A DNA stretch of 41,056 bases from JAWKIW01 sp046331175 (GTDB lineage Bacteria > Actinomycetota > Acidimicrobiia > Acidimicrobiales > Acidimicrobilacustridaceae), in assembly GCA_046331175.1 (NCBI GenBank), contig JAXLRI010000025.1, positions 1 through 41,056 on the forward strand. Direction: 5' to 3'. The notes beneath the pieces were generated by a model. It saw only the letters and a list, made by a program, of their open reading frames with translations, ran no database searches and was not told the origin of the DNA. The first letter of the stretch is position 1, and every line of letters starts with the position of its first letter. Below, piece after piece: positions 22,012-30,222 of the stretch. Both the position numbers and the translations under genes were made by a program.

Positions 22012-22868
22012 GCAACGAGTTCGAGGTGGCCGCCGGCATCGACGAGGCGTGGACGGTCCTCACCGACCTCGAGCGCATCGCGCCGTGCCTGCCCGGGGCC
22101 ACGCTCAAGGAGGTGGCCGACGTCGACGGCACCACCGAGTACCGCGGCACCGTGAAGGTGAAGGTCGGGCCGGTGCAGGCCACCTACAAGGGCGAGGCCC
22201 ACATCGTCGAGGCCGACCGCGGCGCCGGGCGCGTGCTCCTGGTGGCCGCCGGTCGCGAGGCCCGGGGCCAGGGCACGGCGTCGGCCTCCATCGAGGCCAT
22301 CCTCACCGAGCGGGACGGCGACGACGGGCCCATCACCCACGTCGGGCTGGTCACCGACCTGTCGATCACCGGCAAGGTCGCCCAGTTCGGTCGGGGCGTG
22401 CTGGGCGAGGTCAGCGGCAAGCTGCTCGACCAGTTCGTGCAGAACGTCGAGGCCACCGTGCTGTCGGGCGAGGCCGGCGCCGACGACGACGGTGCCGACG
22501 AGGGCGGCGAGGATCGCCTCGAGGTCGTGGAGTCGATCGAGGTGGAGGTGGTCGAGGTGATCGACACCGACACCGGCGAGGTCGTCGCCGAGGCCGTCGA
22601 GGTCACCGACACCATCGACCTGGTCGACACCGAGACCGGTGAGGTGGTGGCCGAGGTCGTCGAGGTCACCGACGCGATCGGCACGGTCGATCCCGACACC
22701 GGCGAGGTCGAGGTGGCCTCGGTGCGCTCGATCGAGGCGGTCGAGGCCGAGCCCATCGACCTGCTCGACACCGCCGGCACGCCGGTCCTGAAGCGGCTGG
22801 TCCCCGTGGTGCTCGCCGTCGTCGTGGGCGTGGTGGTCGTCGGGGTGCTGCGCCGCCGTCGCCGGTGA
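22002..22868 (+). CDS. CoxG-like SRPBCC protein with repeat linker and C-terminal membrane anchor
   Basis: 288 aa. Residues 1-150 are a CoxG/SRPBCC domain (EVAAGIDEAWTVLTDLERIAPCLPGA, YKGEAHIVE, VGLVTDLSITGKVAQFGRG). Then comes an acidic linker with imperfect ~25-aa repeats (187-240, core DTDTGEVVAE / DTETGEVVAE / DPDTGEVEVA). A TM helix (266-283) ends with five arginines, so the C-terminus is anchored and the domain is cytoplasmic. CoxG proteins are reported to attach aerobic CO dehydrogenase to the membrane and link it to the quinone pool. GAGGAGGGGG precedes the GTG start. Confidence 0.9.
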   Translation: MELSNEFEVAAGIDEAWTVLTDLERIAPCLPGATLKEVADVDGTTEYRGTVKVKVGPVQATYKGEAHIVEADRGAGRVLLVAAGREARGQGTASASIEAILTERDGDDGPITHVGLVTDLSITGKVAQFGRGVLGEVSGKLLDQFVQNVEATVLSGEAGADDDGADEGGEDRLEVVESIEVEVVEVIDTDTGEVVAEAVEVTDTIDLVDTETGEVVAEVVEVTDAIGTVDPDTGEVEVASVRSIEAVEAEPIDLLDTAGTPVLKRLVPVVLAVVVGVVVVGVLRRRRR

Positions 22869-23419
22869 CGTCGCCGGTGACGTCACCCCCCGACGAGCGG
22901 GAGGCGGTCGCCGCGCTCCTCGGCCGGCCGCCCCAGGGCGCCTTCGAGGTCGTCGTCCGCACCGCCGACGGATCGCCCGTCGTGCTGCGCAACGCCCCCT
23001 TCCTCGACGACGGCACCCCCATGCCCACCCGCTACTGGTTGGTCGACCCGGCCGTCGTGAAGGCGGTCTCCCGATTGGAGTCGGCCGGCGGCGTGAAGGA
23101 CGCCGAGGCCAGCCTCGACCCGGCGGCGGTCGCCGGCGCCCATCGCCGCTACGCCGCCGAGCGCGACGCCGCCATCGACGCAGACCACGCCGGTCACGTC
23201 GGGCCGCGCCCGAGCGGCGGCGTCGGTGGCACCCGCCAGGGGGTCAAGTGCCTCCACGCCCACTACGCCTGGCACCTCGCCGGCGGCGACGACCCCGTCG
23301 GCGCCTGGGTCGCCGACCGGCTGTCGGCCGAGCCGGCTGTCGAGCCGCGTCCCGCCGGCCCCGACCCGTCCACCGACCCGTCCACTGATCCGTCCACCGA
23401 CCCGGAGGACCTCCCGTGA
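22865..23419 (+). CDS. DUF501 family protein
   Basis: 184-aa protein of the DUF501 family, which in actinobacteria normally sits between ftsB and ppx. Signatures: AVAALLGRPPQGAFEVVVR, NAPFLDDGTPMPTRYWL, RLESAGGVKDAE and GVKCLHAHYAWHLAGGDDPVG (conserved C and H residues). Function is unknown. The C-terminus ends in short DPST tandem repeats. The GTG at 22865 overlaps the CoxG stop, and its own stop overlaps the ppx start, so all three are translationally coupled. Confidence 0.92.
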   Translation: MTSPVTSPPDEREAVAALLGRPPQGAFEVVVRTADGSPVVLRNAPFLDDGTPMPTRYWLVDPAVVKAVSRLESAGGVKDAEASLDPAAVAGAHRRYAAERDAAIDADHAGHVGPRPSGGVGGTRQGVKCLHAHYAWHLAGGDDPVGAWVADRLSAEPAVEPRPAGPDPSTDPSTDPSTDPEDLP

Positions 23420-24330
23420 GCGATGCCCCGGTGGCCGCCATCGACTGCGGCACCAACTCCGTGCGCCTGCTCGTGAGCGACAGCGGCCGCACCGTCGAGC
23501 GCCTCATGCGGATCACCCGGCTGGGTCAGGGCGTCGACGCCACCGGCCGCCTGGCCCCCGAGGCCGTCGAGCGGACCCTCACCGTGCTGCGGGAGTACCG
23601 GGAGGTGATGGACCGCCACGGCGTCGGGAGGGCGAGGATGACGGCCACGTCGGCCGCCCGCGACGCCGCCAACCGCGACGACTTCTTCGACGCCGCCGAA
23701 GCGGTGCTCGGCGTCCGACCCGAGCTGCTCTCGGGCCAGGAGGAGGGCGAGCTGTCGTTCCTCGGTGCCACCGCCGAGCTCGACCGGGCGGACGGGCCCT
23801 TCCTCGTCGTCGACATCGGCGGCGGCTCGACGGAGTTCTCGTTCGGCACGTCGCGGTGCGAGGGCGCGCTCTCCTGCGACATCGGCTGCGTGCGCCTCAC
23901 CGAGAAGTACCTGCACCACGACCCGCCCCTGCCCGAGGAGCTGGTGCAGGCCATCTCGCTGACCGAGCTGTTCCTCGACGACGTCGTGCGCGAGATCCCC
24001 GGCGCCGGCGAGGCCGCCACGTTCGTCGGCCTGGCCGGCACGGTCACCACCGCGGCTGCCGTCGAGCTGGGCCTGACCACCTACGACCGGGATCGCATCC
24101 ACCACTTCCGCCTCACCAAGGCCGCGGCCGAGGACGTGTTCCGCACGCTCGCCACCGAGGCGTTGGCCGATCGTCGCCACAACCCCGGCCTCGAGGAGCA
24201 GCGGGCCGACGTGATCGTCGGCGGCCTCTGCGTCCTGGTGGCCATCATGCGGCGGTTCTCGTTCGCCGAGTGCCTGGTGAGCGAGGCCGACATCCTCGAC
24301 GGCCTCGCCATGAGCCTGACGGCGGGCTGA
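23416..24330 (+). CDS. Ppx/GppA-family exopolyphosphatase
   Basis: 304-aa phosphatase of the ASKHA fold that removes phosphate from polyphosphate and/or pppGpp. The two phosphate-binding loops are AAIDCGTNSVRLLV (residues ~7-20) and LVVDIGGGSTEFSFG (~133-147). MTATSAARDAANRDDF, LSGQEEGELSFLGA and FVGLAGTVTTAAAVELG complete the signature. Length matches the short single-module actinobacterial forms. The GTG start overlaps the DUF501 stop. Confidence 0.92.
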   Translation: MSDAPVAAIDCGTNSVRLLVSDSGRTVERLMRITRLGQGVDATGRLAPEAVERTLTVLREYREVMDRHGVGRARMTATSAARDAANRDDFFDAAEAVLGVRPELLSGQEEGELSFLGATAELDRADGPFLVVDIGGGSTEFSFGTSRCEGALSCDIGCVRLTEKYLHHDPPLPEELVQAISLTELFLDDVVREIPGAGEAATFVGLAGTVTTAAAVELGLTTYDRDRIHHFRLTKAAAEDVFRTLATEALADRRHNPGLEEQRADVIVGGLCVLVAIMRRFSFAECLVSEADILDGLAMSLTAG

Positions 24331-24393
24331 ACCGGCTCCGCCGCGGCGGTCGGCCGCTCGGTCCGGGCGGCCGCGGGCCTGCGGGGTCGCCAC

Positions 24394-24399
24394 TACCAT
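24394..24399 (+). promoter_or_regulatory. -10-like hexamer TACCAT before the aminotransferase gene
   Basis: TACCAT lies 10 nt before ATG 24410 and overlaps the earlier ATG 24398, which supports 24410 as the true start with a very short leader. Confidence 0.4.
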
Positions 24400-24409
24400 G
24401 CGGGCGCGT

Positions 24410-25510
24410 ATGCCCCAGAGCGACCGAATCCTCATGGGCCCCGGCCCGTCGAACCCCTACCCCGAGGTCGTCGAGGCGTTGGGTCGCCCGCTGCTCGGGC
24501 ACCTCGACCCCGACTTCCTCGCCCTGCTCGACGAGCTGAACGAGCGCCTGCGTCTCGTGTTCCGGACCGAGCAGCCGCTCACGTTCCCCGTGAGCGCCAC
24601 CGGCTCGGCGGGCATGGAGGCCGCCTTCGTCAACGTGGTCGAGCCCGGCGACGTGGTGGTGATCGGCGTGAACGGCGTGTTCGGCGAGCGCATGTGCGAC
24701 GTGGCCGGCCGCTGCGGGGCCGAGGTCGTGCGGGTCGAAGCCGAGTGGGGCCAGCCCATCGATCCGCAGCGCCTCCTCGACGCCCACCCGTCGCCCCAGG
24801 TCGTGGCGGTGGTCCACGCCGAGACCTCCACCGGCGTGCGCAACGACGTCGGCTGCCTGCGCTCCGGGCTGGGTGACGGCACGCTGCTGCTCGTCGACTG
24901 CGTCACCTCGCTGGCCGGCATCCCGGTGGAGATCGATGCCTGGGGCGTCGACCTCGCCTACAGCGGCACGCAGAAGTGCCTGGGCGTGCCACCGGGGCTG
25001 GCGCCCTTCACCGCCAGCGCGCGGGCGGTCGAGCGCATCGTCGACACGCCGCGCTCGTGGTACCTCGACCTCAACATGATCGCCCGCTACGTGATGGGCG
25101 AGGGCGCCCGCGCCTACCACCACACCGCCCCGATCTCCATGATCTACGCGCTGCACGCCGGGCTGGGCGTGGTCCTCGACGAGGGGCTCGAGGCCGGCTT
25201 CGAGCGCCACGCGGCCTGTGGCCAGGCCCTGCAGGCGGGCCTCGAGGACCTCGGGTTCCGCCTCTTCGCCGCCGATGGCCACCGCCTGCCCGAGCTCACG
25301 TCGGTGTGGGTCCCCCTCGACCGGCTCCCCAAGGGCATGGACGAGGCCGGCGCCCGCCGGGCCCTGCTCGAGCGGTACGGCATCGAGATCGGTGGCGGCC
25401 TGGGGGCCTTCGCCGGCAAGGTGTGGCGGATCGGGTGCATGGGGCACACCGCCCGGCCCCGGAACGTGATGCTGCTCCTGGCGGCCCTCGAGGAGCTCCT
25501 GGCGGCGTGA
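24410..25510 (+). CDS. class V aminotransferase (alanine-glyoxylate / serine-pyruvate type)
   Basis: 366-aa PLP enzyme. It starts MPQSDRILMGPGPSNPYPEV, the characteristic GPGPS opening. SATGSAGMEAAFVNVVEPGD, VVHAETSTGVRNDV and LVDCVTSLAGIPVEIDAWGVD bind PLP, and the Schiff-base lysine is K189 in YSGTQKCLGVPPGL. The C-terminal RIGCMGHTARPRNV ends the fold. Members transaminate glyoxylate or pyruvate with alanine or serine; which pair applies here is unknown. ATG 24398 is a possible but less likely start (see -10 hexamer). Confidence 0.92.
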   Translation: MPQSDRILMGPGPSNPYPEVVEALGRPLLGHLDPDFLALLDELNERLRLVFRTEQPLTFPVSATGSAGMEAAFVNVVEPGDVVVIGVNGVFGERMCDVAGRCGAEVVRVEAEWGQPIDPQRLLDAHPSPQVVAVVHAETSTGVRNDVGCLRSGLGDGTLLLVDCVTSLAGIPVEIDAWGVDLAYSGTQKCLGVPPGLAPFTASARAVERIVDTPRSWYLDLNMIARYVMGEGARAYHHTAPISMIYALHAGLGVVLDEGLEAGFERHAACGQALQAGLEDLGFRLFAADGHRLPELTSVWVPLDRLPKGMDEAGARRALLERYGIEIGGGLGAFAGKVWRIGCMGHTARPRNVMLLLAALEELLAA

Positions 25511-25577
25511 CGGGATGGCAGCCAACCGGTTCGTCCGAACTCGAGCCCATCCGGCCCGCCCTCCGGGGAGCGGCGAG

Positions 25578-26180
25578 GTGAGCGCGCTGTTCGGTCGCCG
25601 GATCCTGCTGCGCCCCCTCACCGTGGCCGACTTCGACCAGTGGCGCGACGTGCGCCGCCGCAACGTCGACTGGCTGACCAAGTGGGAGCCGTCGAGGATC
25701 CCCGGCCAGCCCGACACCGTCGAGGACCGCGACGCCTTCGCCGTGCGCTGCAGCGCCCGCCAGCGCGAGCGCCAGCTCGGCACCGGGTTCGGGTTCGGCA
25801 TCTTCGTCGACGGCGCGTTCGCCGGCGAGATCAACCTGTCGTCGGTGCAGCGGGGCCCGTTCCAGAGCGCCTACGTGGGCTATTGGATCGACGAGCGCCA
25901 CGCCGGCAACGGCTACGTGCCCGAGGCGGTGGTCGTGCTGGCGCGGTTCGTGTTCGAAGAGCTCAAGCTGCACCGCATGCAGATCGCCATCATCCCCCGC
26001 AACGCCGCCAGCCGGCGGGTGGTCGACAAGCTCGCCATCCGCGAGGAGGGCACGGCCTGCCGCTACCTCGAGATCAACGGGGTGTGGGAGGACCACGTGC
26101 GCTACGCCATCACCGCCGAGGAGTGGTGGGCCCGCCGCGAGGAGCTCCTCGCCGACTGGATCGACGGGTCGACGGCCTGA
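25578..26180 (+). CDS. GNAT acetyltransferase, RimJ/RimL type
   Basis: 200-aa acetyl-CoA-dependent N-acetyltransferase related to RimJ/RimL, which acetylate ribosomal protein N-termini and other amines. FGRRILLRPLTVADFDQWRDV opens the fold, VGYWIDERHAGNGYVPEAV contains the acetyl-CoA loop, and LHRMQIAIIPRNAASRRVV is the typical family motif. GTG 25578 has GGGGAG 7 nt upstream and gives a normal N-terminus; ATG 25515 would add 21 atypical residues. The stop codon lies inside the first unit of the 56-bp tandem repeat. Confidence 0.9.
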   Translation: MSALFGRRILLRPLTVADFDQWRDVRRRNVDWLTKWEPSRIPGQPDTVEDRDAFAVRCSARQRERQLGTGFGFGIFVDGAFAGEINLSSVQRGPFQSAYVGYWIDERHAGNGYVPEAVVVLARFVFEELKLHRMQIAIIPRNAASRRVVDKLAIREEGTACRYLEINGVWEDHVRYAITAEEWWARREELLADWIDGSTA

Positions 26181-26375
26181 TCGGCGTGGGCTCGCCGGGG
26201 TCGACGGCCCGGGAGGGCGTCGGGTCGACGGCCTGATCGGCGTGGGGTCGCCGGGGTCGACGGCCCGGGAGGGCGTCGGGTCGACGGCCTGATCGGCGTG
26301 GGGTCGCCGGGGTCGACGGCCCGGGAGGGCGTCGGGTCGACGGCCTGATCGGCGTGGGGTCGCCGGGTCGACGGC
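26165..26375 (+). repeat. 56-bp tandem repeat (about 3.75 copies)
   Basis: Units begin at 26165, 26221, 26277 and 26333 with exact 56-bp spacing. Each starts CGGGTCGACGGCCTGATCGG and later has GGCCCGGGAGGGCGTC. The copies differ at only about one base (GGGCTCG versus GGGGTCG), apart from the truncated and slightly altered last unit. The first unit includes the last codons and stop of the GNAT gene, so the repeat seems to have grown from that gene's 3' end. Confidence 0.92.
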
Positions 26376-26621
26376 GCCCACGAGCGCGACCGAGGGGTCG
26401 TGTTGACAGCCGTTCACCGTGCGTTCGCGTGCTCGTCACGCTCGCGTCGGGCGGGCCATCGGAGTGGGGGCTGCGTGCACGGTGGGCGGGTCGCGCTGGC
26501 CTACGATGCCGGTTGTCGACATCTCGTCGCCTCCACCGGTGGATCGGGCCGGCGGAGGCTGGGGCCGGGGTGTGGGCGGGAAGCCAGCGCGCGGGAGCGC
26601 ACGGACCAGGAGTCGGCACCA
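26376..26621 (+). promoter_or_regulatory. 5' region of the TPR regulator with promoter and possible leader ORF
   Basis: TACGAT at 26502-26507 is a plausible -10 hexamer. An ATG at 26505 opens a 39-codon frame (starting MPVVDISSPPPVD, Gly/Arg-rich afterwards) whose TGA (26623-26625) overlaps the regulator start as GTGA. It could be a coupled leader peptide, but because its ATG overlaps the -10 it may not be transcribed in full. Otherwise nothing is recognised here. Confidence 0.35.
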
Positions 26622-28253
26622 GTGACAACGGAGCGGGAGGGGAGCGCGGCGCCCCGACGATCCCTCGGCGACCTCGAGGGCGTCGGGCACGATCTGCTGC
26701 GGAACCGATGGCCGTCGGTCTCCACGACCGACGACGAGCCGGATCGAGGCGATCCGGGCGACCTGGGCGATCTGGGGAACCGCCCGTGGGCGCTCCTCGG
26801 CGCGGCGGCGTGCCGGGTCGAGCGCGACCCCACCGATGCCCTGGTGGCCGAGCTGGTGGCCACCGCCGAGCTCGCCTTCGACGCCGCCGATGACGACGTC
26901 GGCCGGGCGGCGGCCGCCCTGGTCACGGCCCGCCAGGCCTCGCGTCGGGCCCGCTACCCCGAAGCCGTCGCCGCCTGGCGATCGGCCATCGACCTGGGGG
27001 GCGACGCCGTCGACGCCCTGCCCCTGCTCGGCAACCTCTCCATGGAGCACTACCTCCGTGGCGACCTGCAGCGGGCGATCTCGGCCTCCGAGGAGGCCTA
27101 TGGGCGGGCGGCCGAGCTCGATCGGCCGGCCGATGCCGCCCGGTCCCTGGTGTTCGCCTCGCTGTACGCGCTGGGCCTCGGCGACCTGCGCCGCACCGAG
27201 CACCTGGTGGCGCTGGCCGAGCGGGTCTTCGCCGACGTCGACCCCGACGTCCCCCGCTACGAGCAGCCCGTGCTGCCCATCACCCGGGGCCAGCTGGCGG
27301 GGCTGCGGGGCGACGTCGAGTCGGCCCGGGCCTGCTTCGCCACGGCCCGCCAGATGACCAGCGAGGTGGGTGCCGAGTGGCTGGGTCGCATCCTGTGGGC
27401 CCGGATGGTCGAGACCATGGCCCTGCTGGGGGCCCGGCCCGATGCGGTCGAGCTGCGGGCGGAGCTCGACGAGCTGCCCGACCTCCCCGACGACGGGGTC
27501 GAGGCGATGGCCGAGCGAGCCCGGGGCCTGGCGGCGGTGGTGGCCGAGGATCCCGACACCGCCGAGGCGCACCTCCGCCGAGCCGTCGACCTGCCGTCGA
27601 GCATCGTCGAGCAGACGCGGGCTCGGCTCGCCCTCGGCGAGGCGCTGGTCCGCTTCGGCGATCTCGGCGAGGCGACCGAGGTCCTGCAGGTGGCTCGGGC
27701 GCAGCTCGACGGGCTGGGCGCCCGCTACTGGCGGGCGCGGTGCCTCGTGGTGCTCGGCCGCGCCGATGCCCGGCACCGTCAGCGCTGGGAGGTCGTGGCC
27801 CGCGCGATCGACGACGGCGACGTCGCGTACCGGGTGCTGTTCGCGCCGCCCGGTGGGGTCCGCTTCGACCTGACCGGCCGCCGGGCCATCGAGGTGGGCG
27901 GACGACCGATCTCGTTCGCCACCCGCAACGCCGAGCTGGCCGTCTACGCGCTGGCCGTGGCCGGTCCCGAGGGCCTCGACACCGGGCAGGTGGCCCGCAG
28001 CCTCTGGCCGGACGCCGACGAGACCCGCCTGGGGCCTCGTGTGCGCACGATGCTGTGGCACATCCGCACCGCCCTCGGCCCCGAGGCCTGGCGCCTCGAG
28101 CGTGATGGCGATCGGCTGGTGCTCGACCTCTCCGGGGCGGTGGTCGACGGCGACGGCGACGGCTCCCTGCTCGAGGCCTGGCCCGACGTGCGGCGGCTCC
28201 TCGGCGAGCTGGGCCTGGCGACGCCACCGGGCGAGCCCGACGCCGACGGCTGA
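26622..28253 (+). CDS. TPR-repeat protein with C-terminal winged-helix (BTAD/SARP-like) domain
   Basis: 543-aa predicted regulator. The N-terminal ~50 residues are charged and low complexity. Residues ~55-395 are a helical TPR array (pairs such as RYPEAVAAWRSAIDLGG, LRGDLQRAISASEEAYGRA, RGDVESARACFATARQM). The last ~130 residues resemble an OmpR/BTAD-type winged helix: VRFDLTGRRAIEVGGRPISFATRNAELAVYAL, then LDTGQVARSLWPDADETRLG and VRTMLWHIRTALG. SARP-type proteins usually have the DNA-binding part first, so this is a reversed order. GTG 26622 is used with CAGGAG upstream. Target genes unknown. Confidence 0.8.
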   Translation: MTTEREGSAAPRRSLGDLEGVGHDLLRNRWPSVSTTDDEPDRGDPGDLGDLGNRPWALLGAAACRVERDPTDALVAELVATAELAFDAADDDVGRAAAALVTARQASRRARYPEAVAAWRSAIDLGGDAVDALPLLGNLSMEHYLRGDLQRAISASEEAYGRAAELDRPADAARSLVFASLYALGLGDLRRTEHLVALAERVFADVDPDVPRYEQPVLPITRGQLAGLRGDVESARACFATARQMTSEVGAEWLGRILWARMVETMALLGARPDAVELRAELDELPDLPDDGVEAMAERARGLAAVVAEDPDTAEAHLRRAVDLPSSIVEQTRARLALGEALVRFGDLGEATEVLQVARAQLDGLGARYWRARCLVVLGRADARHRQRWEVVARAIDDGDVAYRVLFAPPGGVRFDLTGRRAIEVGGRPISFATRNAELAVYALAVAGPEGLDTGQVARSLWPDADETRLGPRVRTMLWHIRTALGPEAWRLERDGDRLVLDLSGAVVDGDGDGSLLEAWPDVRRLLGELGLATPPGEPDADG

Positions 28254-28273
28254 TCGGCCGGGGCTCGGCGGCG

Positions 28274-28301
28274 GCGCCGGGTCCGGCCGCGGGCCCGGCG
28301 C
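28274..28301. terminator. GC-rich stem-loop between convergent genes
   Basis: GCGCCGGG (28274-28281) and CCCGGCGC (28294-28301) form a perfect 8-bp stem with a 12-nt loop, between the regulator and the crotonase gene, which converge. No T-tract; a terminator role is inferred from position. Confidence 0.4.
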
Positions 28302-28339
28302 GAGGTGTCACCGCCGCGGCGCGCGCCCGGGTGCCGCGG

Positions 28340-29110
28340 TCAGCGGGTGTCGCCGATGGCGGCGCGGGCCGAGGCCAGGCGCTCGCGGTAGCCGGGCAGG
28401 TCCATCGACCACACCTGGGCCACCAGCTCGTGGTCGACGGCGTCCTCGTGGGTGGGGATGAGGGCCATGTCGTCGATGGTGTGCTTGGCCCGGTGGGCCA
28501 GCTCGAGCGGCGCGGCGGCGGCCCGGCCGGCCATGGTGGCGGCGGTGGCCAGCAGCTCGTCGTCGGCGACGCAGCGCCACGCCAGGCCGATCCGCTCGGC
28601 CTCGGCTCCGTCGAGCACCTCGCCGAACAGCACGAGGGCGGCGGCGGCCTGGGGCCCGACCCGCCGGCGCAGCATCCAGGTGTGGCCGCCGCCGGGGTGG
28701 ATCCCGAGCTTGAGGAAGCGGGTGTCGATCCGGGCCGACGCCGCGGCGAGGATGACGTCGCAGCACAGGGCCATGTTGACGCCGGCCCCGACGGCGGCGC
28801 CGTTGACGGCGGCGATCGTGGGCAGCGGCGAGCGGGCGATCCGGAGGAACGCCTCGTAGATCTCGCGCAGGCCGGCCTGGCTCCCGCTCTGGAGCTGGCT
28901 CAGGTCGGCCCCGGCGCAGAAGGCGGGCGGGGCGCCGGTGAGCACGACCGCGCCGCAGTCGTCCTCCTCGTGCTCGAGCCACTCGAACGTGCTGGCGAGG
29001 TCGCCGACCATCGCCGGGGTGATGGCGTTGCGCCGCTCGGCGTCGTCGAGGGTGACCACGGCGACGCGATCGGCGAGCGTGGTGCGGACGGTGTCGAGGG
29101 CGAGCTCCAC
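28340..29110 (-). CDS. enoyl-CoA hydratase/isomerase-family (crotonase) protein
   Basis: 256-aa crotonase-fold protein acting on an acyl-CoA. The oxyanion-hole motifs are present: PPAFCAGADLSQLQ and NGAAVGAGVNMALCCDV. The two glutamates of true hydratases appear to be missing: the aligned positions read FLKLG (F132 region) and a run of alanines in GPQAAAALVLFGE. A hydratase is therefore less likely than an isomerase, dehalogenase-like or other crotonase reaction. GTG 29110 has GAGAGGAC upstream. It may be cotranscribed with the SDR and acyltransferase genes upstream on the minus strand. Confidence 0.88.
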   Translation of the reverse strand: MELALDTVRTTLADRVAVVTLDDAERRNAITPAMVGDLASTFEWLEHEEDDCGAVVLTGAPPAFCAGADLSQLQSGSQAGLREIYEAFLRIARSPLPTIAAVNGAAVGAGVNMALCCDVILAAASARIDTRFLKLGIHPGGGHTWMLRRRVGPQAAAALVLFGEVLDGAEAERIGLAWRCVADDELLATAATMAGRAAAAPLELAHRAKHTIDDMALIPTHEDAVDHELVAQVWSMDLPGYRERLASARAAIGDTR

Positions 29111-29171
29111 GGTGGGTCCTCTCGGTGGGCGCGACCGGGCTTCGCTCCGGCGGCGCGGTCGGGCGGTCGGA

Positions 29172-30218
29172 TCAGCGGGCGTCGGGGTCGCGGACGACGG
29201 CGGGGGAGTGGCGGAAGAACTGCTCGACGTCACGCTCGTAGCGGTAGGTGGGCTCGCTGTCGCCGACCGTGTCGCGCAGGCGCAGTGCCTCGATGAACGC
29301 CTCGACGGCGCCGGCGGACGTGTACCGGTACTGGAAGCCGGCGTCCTTCAGGCGGCGGTTGTCGATGCCGCGGCCGTAGCGCAGCAGCCCGAGCAGCTCG
29401 TCGGGCAGCTCGACGCCGAGGCGCTGCAGCGGCCATGCGGCGAGCGACGTGCCGAACGGGGGCATCGGGAAGGTGCGCTTCCCGCAGATCTTCGCCACCT
29501 CGGACCACGGGAGCATGCCGTCGCCGGCCACGTTGAAGATGCCCGGCAGCGACTCCTCGAGCACGAAGACGATCGACCGGACGACGTCGTCCTCGTGGAC
29601 GAACTGCAGCCGCGGGTCGAAGCCGAAGATGGACGGCACGACCGGCAGCTCGAGGGCCCGGCTGATGGGCGTGACGATGTCGGGGCCGAGCACGTTGGAG
29701 AAGCGCAGCAGGGTGACGTTCACGTGTGGGTTGTCGAGGGCGAAGTCGCGCACGTACCCCTCGACCGCCTCGAGGCTGCGCTCGACCCGGGTGTGCGGGG
29801 TGTGGCTGCGCGGCGTCTCCTCCATGAACCAGACCGGGTCCTCCTTGGCCGCCCCGTAGACGTAGGAGGACGACTTCACCACGACGTCGCGCACCCGGGA
29901 GCCGGCCTGGGATGCCGCGGCGAAGAGGTTCATGGTGCCGATGACGTTGATCTCGTGCATCGTCTTGGCCCGCATCTGGGTGGAGTCGACGATGAGGAAG
30001 GTGTGCACGATCGTGTCGATCCGAGCCGCCTTCACGATGCGGGACAGGATCGAGTAGTTCTCGTCGGCTCGGACGTACTCGGTCCGCTCGAGCTCGATGG
30101 TGGGCTCGCGGGTGTCGAGGCCCACGATCACGTCGACGCCGGGGTCCTCCTCGAGGCGCTGGGCCACGAGGCCACCCCAGAAGGTGGCCAACCCGGTGAT
30201 CAGGACGCGCTTGCCCAT
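29172..30218 (-). CDS. atypical extended SDR (GalE2/Rv0501-like NAD-dependent epimerase family)
   Basis: 348-aa Rossmann-fold protein. The N-terminal motif is VLITGLATFWGGLVAQRL, a variant of TGxxGxxG. Other landmarks are EYVRADENYSILSRIV, HEINVIGTMNLFAAAS, VVVKSSSYVYGAAKEDPV, LLRFSNVLGPD and RLQFVHEDDVVRSIVFVL. The catalytic YxxxK of classical extended SDRs is not obvious (RVERSLEAVEGYV at that position), as in M. tuberculosis Rv0501 by memory. It lies 4 bp after the acyltransferase gene, as Rv0501 lies beside Rv0502, suggesting a shared lipid or envelope role. Confidence 0.85.
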   Translation of the reverse strand: MGKRVLITGLATFWGGLVAQRLEEDPGVDVIVGLDTREPTIELERTEYVRADENYSILSRIVKAARIDTIVHTFLIVDSTQMRAKTMHEINVIGTMNLFAAASQAGSRVRDVVVKSSSYVYGAAKEDPVWFMEETPRSHTPHTRVERSLEAVEGYVRDFALDNPHVNVTLLRFSNVLGPDIVTPISRALELPVVPSIFGFDPRLQFVHEDDVVRSIVFVLEESLPGIFNVAGDGMLPWSEVAKICGKRTFPMPPFGTSLAAWPLQRLGVELPDELLGLLRYGRGIDNRRLKDAGFQYRYTSAGAVEAFIEALRLRDTVGDSEPTYRYERDVEQFFRHSPAVVRDPDAR

Positions 30219-30222
30219 GGCG

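Noticed and set aside
26165..26375. CRISPR array
   Set aside because: The 56-bp units abut with no variable spacers, and there are no cas genes nearby.
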